Below are positions 1 through 5,728 of a stretch of 6,614 nucleotides of DNA, one piece after another. Under the pieces are notes generated by a model. That model was not told the DNA's origin. It did no database searches and worked only from the letters and a program-made list of their open reading frames with translations. The stretch comes from Deltaproteobacteria bacterium (GTDB taxonomy: Bacteria > Myxococcota_A > UBA9160). The stretch lies in the NCBI GenBank assembly GCA_003520425.1, contig DOUU01000474.1, forward strand, positions 8,375 to 14,988, written 5' to 3'. Position 1 is the first letter of the stretch. Each line of letters begins with the position of its first letter. The position numbers and the translations under genes are program-made.

Positions 1-909
1 ATCATGCAGATCAGCGCACGCGCGCCGTCGATGACGGCGATGACCGCGCTCACGCTCGCGACCTTAAGCGAGAACCGCTTCGCGCTCGGCCTCGGCGCCT
101 CGGGCCCCCAGGTGGTGGAAGGACTGCACGGTGTCGCGTTCGCGCAACCGCTCACGAGGCTCCGGGAAACGGTCGAGATCGTTCGGATGGCATTTCGAGG
201 CGAGAAGCTCGTCTACCAAGGCCGCCACTTTGTGCTGCCGCGTCCCGGCGGAGAAGGGAAGGCCTTGCGTCTTGCGCACCCCCCGAACCCGGGAATCCCG
301 ATCTATCTTGCGACCCTCGGACCGAGAGGCCTCGAGCTCGCGGGCGAGCTCGCCGACGGATGGCTTGGGACCTCCTTCATGCCCGAGCACGCGGACGCAT
401 TCCTCTCCCACATCGCACGCGGAGCGGCGCTTCGGGGGCGCACGCTCAAGGATCTCGACCTTCAGGTCGGCGGCGGAGTCGAGTTCGGATCCGATGTCGA
501 GCGCATGGTCCGCCAGCGCAAGCCGCAGCTCGCCTTCACGCTCGGCGCGATGGGGTCCCGTCGACACAACTTCTACAATGCGGCCTACCGGCGCGCGGGC
601 TTCGAAGACGCCGCGGCCGAAGTGCAGGCGCTATGGCTCGAAGGCCAACGCGAGGAAGCCGCGGCGCGTGTGCCGGACGAGCTCGTGATGAAGAGCCACC
701 TTCTTGGGACCGAAGAGATGGTGCGCGAGCGCATCCGTCTCTACCGCGCGGTGGGCGTCACGACGCTTCGTCTGGCACCAGCGGGGACCACGCTCGAAAA
801 GCGGCTCGACGTTCTCGGCCGGGCGATCGAGCTCGTGCGCGAGGAATGCGGCGGGAAAAAAAGCGATTCGCAGGCGAGAGGTCCGGCCGCCTCCTCTCGG
901 AAGGAATAA
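1..909 (+). CDS. LLM class (luciferase-like) flavin/F420-dependent oxidoreductase, 5' end missing
   Basis: The frame is open at base 1 and ends in TAA at 907-909. The first in-window ATG (base 4) lies inside a conserved stretch of the family, so the true start is upstream and about 302 codons of a protein usually near 340 are present. Counting from that ATG, the family hallmarks are RFALGLGASGPQVVEG at residues 25-40 (cofactor-binding barrel strand and loop), GIPIYLATLGPRGLELAGE at 97-115 followed by LADGW, and GAMGSRRHNFYNAAYRRAGF at 181-200. Near the C-terminus is the usual LLGTEEMVRERIRLYRAVGVTTLRL segment. The family consists of cytoplasmic TIM-barrel enzymes that use reduced FMN or F420. 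The GxSGPQVVEG form is common among proteins annotated as F420-dependent, but the cofactor and substrate cannot be settled from this sequence. About 20 polar residues at the C-terminus (from around residue 283) look like a non-conserved tail. It is convergent with the next gene. Confidence 0.93.
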   Translation: MMQISARAPSMTAMTALTLATLSENRFALGLGASGPQVVEGLHGVAFAQPLTRLRETVEIVRMAFRGEKLVYQGRHFVLPRPGGEGKALRLAHPPNPGIPIYLATLGPRGLELAGELADGWLGTSFMPEHADAFLSHIARGAALRGRTLKDLDLQVGGGVEFGSDVERMVRQRKPQLAFTLGAMGSRRHNFYNAAYRRAGFEDAAAEVQALWLEGQREEAAARVPDELVMKSHLLGTEEMVRERIRLYRAVGVTTLRLAPAGTTLEKRLDVLGRAIELVREECGGKKSDSQARGPAASSRKE

Positions 910-945
910 GTCCCCGAGAGCGCGTCCGGGCGCCTCGTCCTCCTT

Positions 946-967
946 CTCTTGCACACCTGTGCGAGGG
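946..967. terminator. Possible bidirectional terminator hairpin between convergent genes
   Basis: The 59-base gap between the two convergent stop codons holds an inverted repeat. CTTGCAC (948-954) pairs with GTGCGAG (959-965) around the loop ACCT, with one G-U pair, and the stem can be extended by weaker pairs to 946/967. Its place between two converging genes suits transcription termination. No run of T follows on either strand, so it is not a classical intrinsic terminator. Confidence 0.3.
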
Positions 968-968
968 G

Positions 969-1916
969 CTAGCTCGCGAGCCAAGTTCCGGGCTCTACTT
1001 CGCGAACCCGTCCCTCCCTCGCGAGGCGCTCAAGATGCTGCCCCATGCTGCGGCGCTCCACGGCCTCGGCAAACGACACTTGATCCTGCGGCCGGTAGAC
1101 GAATCGGTGCTGCGCGATCTCCTCCAGGGTCTGCGGCTCTCGCAGGAAATCGAGCAGGCGCGCTTCGCGTGCGTCGATCACTGCGGAGAAGCGTGCAATG
1201 CGCTCCTGGAATGCGCTTCGCTCCTCGAGAACGCCGACGTGGTGGAAGGTCGCGTAGAAACGGGCATGCATCCCAGCGGCCTTTCGCAACGTGTCCTCGA
1301 AGTCCTCAAGGCTCGACCAGGCGTCCCCGTAGTAGGGGCCGAAGCTTGAGAGCTCGACATCGCCCAGGAATAGGATGTCGTCAGGCTCGATGTGGAAAAA
1401 GCAGTGGCCGCGCGTGTGTCCCGGGGCATGGATCACCCGGACCTGTGTGCGGCCGAGTTGGAAGACGTCCCCGCCGCGGAGGGCCAGCGGATCTGGCCGC
1501 GGCGTAAAGTGGAATCGCTCGCACACGACGTTGCGGAAGGAGCGGTCCACGGGTTCCGGGAAGCCGTAGATCGCCATGAGGCCATCGAGCGAGCGGATGC
1601 CCGGGAGGTCGAGCTCGTGAAGGTGCCAGGGTGCCTCCGGGAAGAGATGGTTCCCCGCAATATGGTCCTCGTGGCAGTGGCTGTTCAGCACCCGGTCCAC
1701 GCGCGGCAGCCGATGAAAGCGCGGAATCACGCCGAGAGAGGGGTCGATGATCAGCGTCTCCTCGCTTCCCACGACGAGAAGGGAGTTGCCGTGGGGGTAG
1801 CGGCCCCCGCGCTCTCCGAAGAGGACGGTCGTGCGGCCGAGCGAGCGATCCTCGAAGCCATCGGCAGTTGCCACGGCAGGTGGGTAGTGCAGGCGCACCC
1901 CTGTCCACAAGCTCAT
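969..1916 (-). CDS. MBL-fold metallo-hydrolase with C-terminal helical (winged-helix-like) region
   Basis: A 315-residue protein with the metallo-beta-lactamase fold signature. The zinc motif is H80-C-H82-E-D84-H85. The second-half ligands are in HAPGHTRGH (H167) and FLGDVE (D186), and a His pair at 225-226 could supply the last ligand. The segment after residue 250 resembles the small C-terminal helical domain seen in LACTB2 and glyoxalase II relatives. The family hydrolyses thioesters, lactones, phosphodiesters or related bonds; the substrate here is unknown. No signal peptide is visible, so it is probably cytoplasmic. The ATG at 1916 is the first usable start after the stop of the upstream gene. 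The longer open frame running back to 2150 overlaps that gene, and its residues there are low-complexity Arg/Ser. The Shine-Dalgarno sequence is poor: the nearest GGAG is about 17 bases upstream. It lies 67 bases behind the acyltransferase gene and is probably co-transcribed with it. Confidence 0.92.
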   Translation of the reverse strand: MSLWTGVRLHYPPAVATADGFEDRSLGRTTVLFGERGGRYPHGNSLLVVGSEETLIIDPSLGVIPRFHRLPRVDRVLNSHCHEDHIAGNHLFPEAPWHLHELDLPGIRSLDGLMAIYGFPEPVDRSFRNVVCERFHFTPRPDPLALRGGDVFQLGRTQVRVIHAPGHTRGHCFFHIEPDDILFLGDVELSSFGPYYGDAWSSLEDFEDTLRKAAGMHARFYATFHHVGVLEERSAFQERIARFSAVIDAREARLLDFLREPQTLEEIAQHRFVYRPQDQVSFAEAVERRSMGQHLERLAREGRVREVEPGTWLAS

Positions 1917-1983
1917 GCGCGAGAAGGAAAGAGCTCCGAGGAGCGAGGATCGTCGGGATGCGGCGACGCGGACCTTGGCCGCG

Positions 1984-3150
1984 CTAGACCCGGAGGAAGA
2001 TCTGCTTGCGCTCCATGAATCCCGCGATGGCCGTCCAGATCCCGAGGAAGGTCGCCGCGTGGAGGAGCGATGCCGTCTCCGGGCAGCCGGCGAACGGCAG
2101 GTACAGGTGCTCAAAGGTCCAGACGTGAAGAGTCGCGGGCGCAGGTCCACCCATGCCGATCACGATCGCAAGAAAGGTGGTGGTGAGAAGCGAGGAGAGC
2201 ACGTAGACCGCGATCGGGTTCTTGCCGAGCCAGCGCAAGGGGACGGCCCAGCGCTGGATCCCTGCCACGTCGATCACTCCATGGAGCCCCGCCACGAGCA
2301 GGCTGCAGAGCCCGCCCGTCACAAGCACGAAAGACGCGCTCCACAGGCTCTTGTTGATCGGGATCATGGGATGGAGGGCCAAGCCGCCTCCCAGAAGAAG
2401 AAGGCCTGCAGCCGTGAGGCCGACAATGCGACGGGCGGGGCTCTTGGCGGTGCGCAGCCACCGGCCTGCCAGCACGCCGAGGATTGCGGTCGCCGCGGTG
2501 GGGAGCACAGCGAGGAGTCCCTCCGGATCGAAGGCGGGGGTGAGCATGTGTCCGCGCAAGAAGAGTCGATCCACCACTCCGGCGAAGTTCCCGTCAGGTG
2601 TGAGCCAGGCCCCGGGTCCGGCTCCGAGGCGCAGGAGCACCTCATATACGACGACGAGCGCCGCCCCGACTCCAAGCTGAGTCAGCGCGCGGGGGAAGGC
2701 CAGAAACACCGAAGCGGTGACGAGGTAGGCGAGAGCCGTCCGCTGCAGCACGCCTGGGATCCGGAGCGTCGCCAGATCGAAGGACGGATAGCCGTTCACC
2801 AGGAAACCGAGCAACAACAAGAGCACGGTGCGCCGGAAGACGCGCACCCAAACCGCGCGCGCAGACTGCGCCTCGCCTCGTGCCCGGCCAAGCGCAAAGG
2901 CGATCGAGGCGCCCATCAGAAAGATGAAGGACGGGAAGACGAAATCCGCGAATGTGAAGCCGTCCCAGGCCGCATGGGCGAGCTGCTTGTAGACGTGGTC
3001 GAAGTCGCCTGCGGCATTCACAAGCAGCATGCCCGCGATCGTGAATCCGCGGCTCACGTCGATCGAGCCAAGCCGCACGCTCAGGTGCGCGATGCTTGCA
3101 GCCCTCTCGCTCACGAAGGTCGTCTGCGGTGTCACGGTGATCGCGCTCAT
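1984..3150 (-). CDS. Membrane acyltransferase, heparan-alpha-glucosaminide N-acetyltransferase (HGSNAT/DUF5009) family
   Basis: A 388-residue integral membrane protein with about ten hydrophobic segments (roughly 34-48, 66-88, 107-122, 138-155, 158-176, 212-230, 241-262, 270-290, 311-333 and 362-380). Family landmarks are SIDVSRGFTIAGMLLVN at 29-45, AHAAWDGFTFADFVFPSF at 58-75, IPGVLQRTALAYL at 131-143, FDPEGLLAVLPTAATAILG at 207-225, PINKSLWSASFVL at 264-276 and GKNPIAVYVLSS at 309-320. In human HGSNAT the His of the HASWNG motif carries the acetyl group taken from acetyl-CoA; H59 in HAAWDG is the equivalent here. Bacterial members are inner-membrane proteins thought to transfer acyl groups to sugars or glycans, and the acceptor here is unknown. 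The ATG at 3150 is preferred because GAGGA sits 4 bases upstream and the family's conserved start region follows. The frame stays open back to 3534, but that extension is Arg/Ser/Ala-rich and not family-like. The MBL hydrolase follows 67 bases downstream. Confidence 0.94.
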   Translation of the reverse strand: MSAITVTPQTTFVSERAASIAHLSVRLGSIDVSRGFTIAGMLLVNAAGDFDHVYKQLAHAAWDGFTFADFVFPSFIFLMGASIAFALGRARGEAQSARAVWVRVFRRTVLLLLLGFLVNGYPSFDLATLRIPGVLQRTALAYLVTASVFLAFPRALTQLGVGAALVVVYEVLLRLGAGPGAWLTPDGNFAGVVDRLFLRGHMLTPAFDPEGLLAVLPTAATAILGVLAGRWLRTAKSPARRIVGLTAAGLLLLGGGLALHPMIPINKSLWSASFVLVTGGLCSLLVAGLHGVIDVAGIQRWAVPLRWLGKNPIAVYVLSSLLTTTFLAIVIGMGGPAPATLHVWTFEHLYLPFAGCPETASLLHAATFLGIWTAIAGFMERKQIFLRV

Positions 3151-3154
3151 CGAG

Positions 3155-3159
3155 TCCTC
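3155..3159 (-). promoter_or_regulatory. Ribosome binding site of the acyltransferase gene
   Basis: On the minus strand GAGGA lies 4 bases before the ATG at 3150. It decides that start over the in-frame upstream region, which has no comparable site and no family similarity. Confidence 0.6.
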
Positions 3160-3220
3160 GCGTCGAGATGACGGCGTGTTCTGCAAGCCCCGTGCCGCAG
3201 TTTCCCGCGTAAGTTGCGAG

Positions 3221-3245
3221 AAAAGCGTGCAGACTCGGGCACGCT
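3221..3245 (-). terminator. Terminator-like hairpin in the leader of the acyltransferase gene
   Basis: Read on the minus strand, AGCGTGC pairs perfectly with GCACGCT over an 8-base loop. The last stem base begins a TTTT run, followed by CTCGC. This is a short intrinsic-terminator shape about 70 bases before the acyltransferase ATG. It could end transcription coming from further right, or act as an attenuator if the promoter lies beyond it. The T tract is short, so the call is weak. Confidence 0.35.
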
Positions 3246-3365
3246 GCTTGCGCGATGCGCAGCCCTCGCCCTTTGAGACGGCAGCGGGGGTGCGCGGAGC
3301 ACTCGCCCGAGCGCGCTGCGAAGAGCCCTGGGGCTTCAATGCGCGGGAGCGCGCTTGCACAAGAG

Positions 3366-3391
3366 CACCCGAAGGCGGGGCGCTTCGGGTG
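3366..3391. repeat. Perfect 9-bp inverted repeat (hairpin 1 of a tandem pair)
   Basis: CACCCGAAG (3366-3374) and CTTCGGGTG (3383-3391) are exact reverse complements around the 8-base loop GCGGGGCG. No T run follows on either strand, so an intrinsic terminator is not indicated. A second hairpin begins 5 bases later. The function is unknown: structured leader RNA of the minus-strand gene, small RNA, or dyad operator are all possible. Confidence 0.5.
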
Positions 3392-3396
3392 AGGCG

Positions 3397-3421
3397 AGGA
3401 TGCCCCTCCCCGCCGCATCCT
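3397..3421. repeat. Perfect 7-bp inverted repeat (hairpin 2 of a tandem pair)
   Basis: AGGATGC (3397-3403) pairs with GCATCCT (3415-3421) around an 11-base C-rich loop. It lies 5 bases from the 9-bp hairpin at 3366-3391. One 7-bp stem of this kind is expected by chance in a region this long, so only the tandem arrangement makes it notable. Confidence 0.35.
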
Positions 3422-3714
3422 TGGCTGGAGGGAGTGCAAGTTGATGGGGCGGCCGTGCATTTCGAAACGGCGGGCGCCTCTTTCGCGCAGGCGTCTCGCT
3501 CTTTCACCGCATCATCGCAGAGCCGATCTGGCACCCGCCTCCCAAGCTTCTGGCCGGGGTCGCACTCTGCCGCTTCGCGGGGGCAGGCTTCACCCTTCCG
3601 AGCGTTGCAGATTGAACGGCTGAGAGGGCGATCCGCGGAACGGTCCGAGCTTTGGCGAGGCAGCTACCCGCCTGGGGCTCGCTACCGGGACTGGGAGGCT
3701 GTGCGCGGACAGGA

Positions 3715-3798
3715 CGGCGGAGGGCCGGAGCGCAGCATGTGAGAGATGGAGGGGTGCTCCAGTTGGGGGGAGCTGCCGCCTCCGGCCGCACTCCGCCG
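3715..3798. repeat. 84-base nested inverted repeat (long composite hairpin)
   Basis: Four helices nest in order. CGGCGGAG (3715-3722) pairs with CTCCGCCG (3791-3798). GGCCGGAG (3723-3730) pairs with CTCCGGCC (3780-3787), with GCA bulged on the right side only. GCAGC (3732-3736) pairs with GCTGC (3772-3776). TGGAG (3747-3751) pairs with CTCCA (3757-3761) at the tip. The two outer helices are each perfect over 8 bp and directly stacked on the left strand. The element ends 124 bases before the GTG of the PhoD-like gene. It could be a structured leader or small RNA, or a palindromic REP/MITE-like element. I do not recognise it as a known class. Confidence 0.6.
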
Positions 3799-3828
3799 AT
3801 AAGCCAGTGTCTCCTTGCGCTGAGGCGA

Positions 3829-3871
3829 ATCTGCGTCGATCTGCGCACATTTCGGCTTCGCGTGCGCACAT
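3829..3871. promoter_or_regulatory. Helically phased TGCG repeats, candidate operator before the PhoD-like gene
   Basis: ATCTGCG occurs at 3829-3835 and again at 3839-3845, 10 bases apart. TGCGCACAT occurs at 3842-3850 and 3863-3871, 21 bases apart. All copies therefore face the same side of the helix. The second and third copies also form an inverted pair, TGCGCAC (3842-3848) with GTGCGCA (3862-3868). The cluster ends 50 bases before the GTG start at 3922, a position suited to an activator or repressor site. It does not match the E. coli Pho box, and the regulator is unknown. A dispersed intergenic repeat with a 10-base period is an alternative. Confidence 0.35.
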
Positions 3872-3921
3872 AGGCTGATGGGATCCCTCTCGCAGAGTTT
3901 GGCGCGCTACCTTGCCTCGCT

Positions 3922-5526
3922 GTGTCCTTCGTTCGACGCACGTATACGCGCCGGACGATCCTCCAGCGCGCGGCCCGGCTGGGCGCCGGCTTGGCGCTCA
4001 CCTCCTGCCCGGGAGCGCGTTGGCTTGGTGCCGCTCCAACCCTTCTGCCCGCGTCCGGGAGCCGGCCGCAGCTCCCCTCTGGCGTGCAGAGCGGCGACAT
4101 ACGGGATGGGCGCGCGATCGTCTGGAGCCGCACGGACCGGCCGGCGGAGATGCTGGTCGAGTGGTCCACCTCTCCGGACCTGCGGCGAGCGACACGCGCA
4201 GGCGGCCCCCGCGCGCTTCAGGAAAGTGGCTTCACGGCGCGCCTCGACCTCGAGGACCTTCCAGCGGGCGAGGAGATCTCCTATCGGGTCCAGTTTCGGA
4301 GCCTGCTCGACGCCGGAACGCTGAGCGAGCCCGTCGAGGGACGCTTCCGCACGCCCCCCGCCCGTCGCCGCAACGTTCGCTTCGCGTTCTCGGGGGACGA
4401 GGTCGGCCAGGGCTGGGGCATCAACCCGGAATGGGGCGGCCTTCGTCTTTACGAGACCATGCGAAGCGCCACGCCGGATTTCTTTATCCACTCCGGTGAT
4501 CAGATCTACGCGGACGTTCCGCTGCAAGAGGAAGTCAGGCTCGATACGGGCGCGCGCTGGCGCAATCTCGTGACTCCCGCCAAGGCGAAGGTGGCAGAGA
4601 CGCTCGACGAGTTCCGCGGAAACTTTGCCTACAACCTGATGGACGAACACAAGCGCCGGTTCCTCTCGCAGGTGCCGGTTCTCGTGCAGTGGGACGACCA
4701 TGAGGTCAAGAACAACTGGTTCCCCGGACAGCGCATCGGCGGGGATCCGCGCTACCGGGTGGCGGACGCATCGCTCCTCGCCGAGCGCGCTCGCCAGGCG
4801 ATGTTTGAGTTCAACCCCTTCCGTCTCGACGGGAAGAGCGCGACCCGCATCTACCGCTCGTTTGCCTACGGCCCCTCCCTCGAGGTCTTTCTCCTCGATG
4901 AGCGCTCATACCGCGGACCGAACGGGCCGAACCGCGAGCGGAAGGCGGGGGACGCGAGCGCGTTTCTCGGTCGGCCGCAGCTTGAGTGGCTCAAGCAGGC
5001 CCTCCTCCGCTCTCGAGCCACGTGGAAGGTGATCGCGAGCGACATGCCGCTCAGCCTTGTCGTCCCCGATCTCAATCCGTACGTGCCGACGGGATGGTAC
5101 GAGGCGTGGGCAAACGGCGACTCGGGCGAGCCCCTCGGGCGGGAGCTCGAGATCGCCGAGCTTCTCGGTTTTGTGCAGCGCCACGAAATTCACAATCTTG
5201 TGTGGGTGACAGCGGATGTACACTACGCGTGCGCGATCCACTACCACCCCGACCGCGCACGCTTTGCTCCCTTTCCGCCGTTCTGGGAGTTCGTCGCAGG
5301 ACCGATCCACGCAGGGACCTTCGGACCGAACAAGCTGGATGCGACATTCGGGCCCAAGGTCCACTTCCAGAGTGTCCCGCCTGGCATGCCTCCCAACCGC
5401 CCGCCGAGCGAGGGCCTGCAGTTCTTTGGGCTCGGCGAGATCGACGGGGCGACCGAGGTCCTGACCGTCTCGCTGCGCGATCTCTCCGGCCGGGTGCTCT
5501 TTTCGGTGGACCTCGATCCCGCGTAG
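3922..5526 (+). CDS. PhoD-like metallophosphoesterase (alkaline phosphatase D family), Tat-exported
   Basis: A 534-residue protein. The N-terminus has a twin-arginine signal, TRRTILQ (residues 9-15), followed by a hydrophobic stretch to about residue 28. LTSC at 26-29 fits a lipobox, and GAA-P near 36-39 is an alternative cleavage point. Residues about 51-145 (PSGVQSGDIRDGRAIVWSR onward) form the fibronectin-like PhoD N-terminal domain. The metallophosphatase domain follows: FAFSGDE (154-160), QGWGINPEWGG (163-173), HSGDQIYAD (190-198), WDDHEVKNNW (257-266), FLLDERSYRG (323-332), SDMPL (373-377) and VTADVHYA (429-436). The family cleaves phosphomonoesters or diesters outside the cytoplasmic membrane using bound metal ions; the true substrate is not known. 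The Cys found in classical PhoD within FAFxSC is an Asp (D159) here. The GTG at 3922 is the only start between the in-frame stop (3871-3873) and the Tat motif, yet no Shine-Dalgarno sequence precedes it. It is transcribed divergently from the acyltransferase gene. Confidence 0.94.
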   Translation: MSFVRRTYTRRTILQRAARLGAGLALTSCPGARWLGAAPTLLPASGSRPQLPSGVQSGDIRDGRAIVWSRTDRPAEMLVEWSTSPDLRRATRAGGPRALQESGFTARLDLEDLPAGEEISYRVQFRSLLDAGTLSEPVEGRFRTPPARRRNVRFAFSGDEVGQGWGINPEWGGLRLYETMRSATPDFFIHSGDQIYADVPLQEEVRLDTGARWRNLVTPAKAKVAETLDEFRGNFAYNLMDEHKRRFLSQVPVLVQWDDHEVKNNWFPGQRIGGDPRYRVADASLLAERARQAMFEFNPFRLDGKSATRIYRSFAYGPSLEVFLLDERSYRGPNGPNRERKAGDASAFLGRPQLEWLKQALLRSRATWKVIASDMPLSLVVPDLNPYVPTGWYEAWANGDSGEPLGRELEIAELLGFVQRHEIHNLVWVTADVHYACAIHYHPDRARFAPFPPFWEFVAGPIHAGTFGPNKLDATFGPKVHFQSVPPGMPPNRPPSEGLQFFGLGEIDGATEVLTVSLRDLSGRVLFSVDLDPA

Positions 5527-5582
5527 GCGGCGGAATCCCCACACCTGGCGAGAGTGCCTCCCTCAAGACGCTTTGGTGAAGA

Positions 5583-5600
5583 GCCGGCTTCCCAGCCGGT
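5583..5600 (+). terminator. GC-rich hairpin downstream of the PhoD-like gene
   Basis: CCGGCT (5584-5589) pairs with AGCCGG (5594-5599) over the tetraloop TCCC, with a G-T closing pair outside. It begins 57 bases after the PhoD-like stop codon and could help end that transcript. No T run follows, so Rho-independent termination is uncertain. It overlaps the proposed -35 element of the next promoter. Confidence 0.3.
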
Positions 5601-5618
5601 GTCCCGTGCGCGTATGAT
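5589..5618 (+). promoter_or_regulatory. Possible sigma70-type promoter for the small ORF and HdeD-like gene
   Basis: TTCCCA (5589-5594) matches 4 of 6 bases of the -35 consensus. It is followed after 18 bases by TATGAT (5613-5618), which matches 5 of 6 bases of the -10 consensus. The predicted transcription start near 5625 leaves a leader of about 20 bases before the AGGAGG at 5644, a consistent layout. The evidence is sequence match only. Confidence 0.4.
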
Positions 5619-5643
5619 CGTGAAAACCCCTCGAAGCCCCCGC

Positions 5644-5649
5644 AGGAGG
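5644..5649 (+). promoter_or_regulatory. Perfect AGGAGG ribosome binding site of the small ORF
   Basis: AGGAGG is followed by 6 bases and then the ATG at 5656. It is the strongest Shine-Dalgarno sequence in the window, and it serves a 21-codon frame rather than a known gene, which argues that the small frame is translated. Confidence 0.5.
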
Positions 5650-5655
5650 AACGTC

Positions 5656-5721
5656 ATGCGATCTCGCCCCAGCGTCGCCGGAGCAGGCTTTGTGCAATCC
5701 GTCGTCGTGGCGGTGCGGTGA
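5656..5721 (+). CDS. Putative 21-residue leader peptide or small protein upstream of the HdeD-like gene
   Basis: The ATG at 5656 opens 21 codons ending in TGA (5719-5721). It is supported by AGGAGG at the ideal 6-base spacing and by a candidate promoter with -10 at 5613-5618. The peptide starts MRSRPSVAGAGF and ends QSVVVAVR, so it is short, basic at both ends and mildly hydrophobic between. I recognise no family, and it is too short for a membrane protein of known type. Its stop is followed after one base by the GGGAGG site of the HdeD-like gene, whose ATG is 12 bases past the stop. Ribosomes finishing this frame would therefore load directly onto the next gene, which suits translational coupling or leader control. 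No run of rare or repeated codons was seen that would mark an amino-acid attenuator. It could still be a chance frame. Confidence 0.45.
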   Translation: MRSRPSVAGAGFVQSVVVAVR

Positions 5722-5722
5722 A

Positions 5723-5728
5723 GGGAGG
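5723..5728 (+). promoter_or_regulatory. Ribosome binding site of the HdeD-like gene
   Basis: GGGAGG lies 5 bases before the ATG at 5734 and one base after the stop of the small upstream frame. It fixes the start of the membrane protein. Confidence 0.65.

Larger units (their letters stand above)
3151..3921. other. 771-base divergent intergenic region, no gene seen, several inverted repeats
   Basis: This stretch separates the minus-strand acyltransferase gene from the plus-strand PhoD-like gene. Open frames cross it on both strands, but their translations are Arg/Ser/Pro/Ala-rich, match no family I recognise, and are typical of GC-rich non-coding DNA. It should hold the promoters of both flanking genes, although I find no sigma70-like pair good enough to call. 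It does contain hairpins at 3221-3245, 3366-3391, 3397-3421 and 3715-3798 and phased repeats at 3829-3871, described separately. A minor 5-bp hairpin (TGCGC/GCGCA, 3-base loop) lies at 3249-3261. No tRNA, rRNA, CRISPR or insertion-sequence end was recognised. Confidence 0.6.

Noticed and set aside
972..981. 10-base palindrome GCTCGCGAGC at the end of the MBL gene
   Set aside because: It lies within the coding sequence and such short GC palindromes are expected by chance in DNA this GC-rich.
360..1349. 329-codon plus-strand frame across the convergent gene ends
   Set aside because: It shadows the LLM oxidoreductase in another frame and then the antisense of the MBL gene. It has no family features.
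1917..2150. 78-codon N-terminal extension of the MBL hydrolase frame
   Set aside because: Most of it overlaps the end of the upstream membrane gene and reads as low-complexity Arg/Ser. No ATG, GTG or TTG start lies between the upstream stop (1984-1986) and the ATG at 1916.
1915..3171. 418-codon plus-strand open frame antisense to the acyltransferase gene
   Set aside because: Its translation is a charged Arg/Glu/His/Gln-rich string with no family resemblance, while the opposite strand encodes a clear membrane protein with conserved motifs. GC-rich genes commonly leave long antisense frames.
3151..3534. 128-codon N-terminal extension of the acyltransferase frame
   Set aside because: It is Arg/Ser/Ala/Pro-rich and lacks a conserved start region. 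The ATG at 3150 has GAGGA just upstream and is followed directly by family-like sequence.
3504..4169. Minus-strand 221-codon frame over the intergenic region and the start of the PhoD-like gene
   Set aside because: Arg/Ser/Pro-rich translation without motifs. Its overlap with the conserved PhoD N-terminus on the other strand makes it a shadow.
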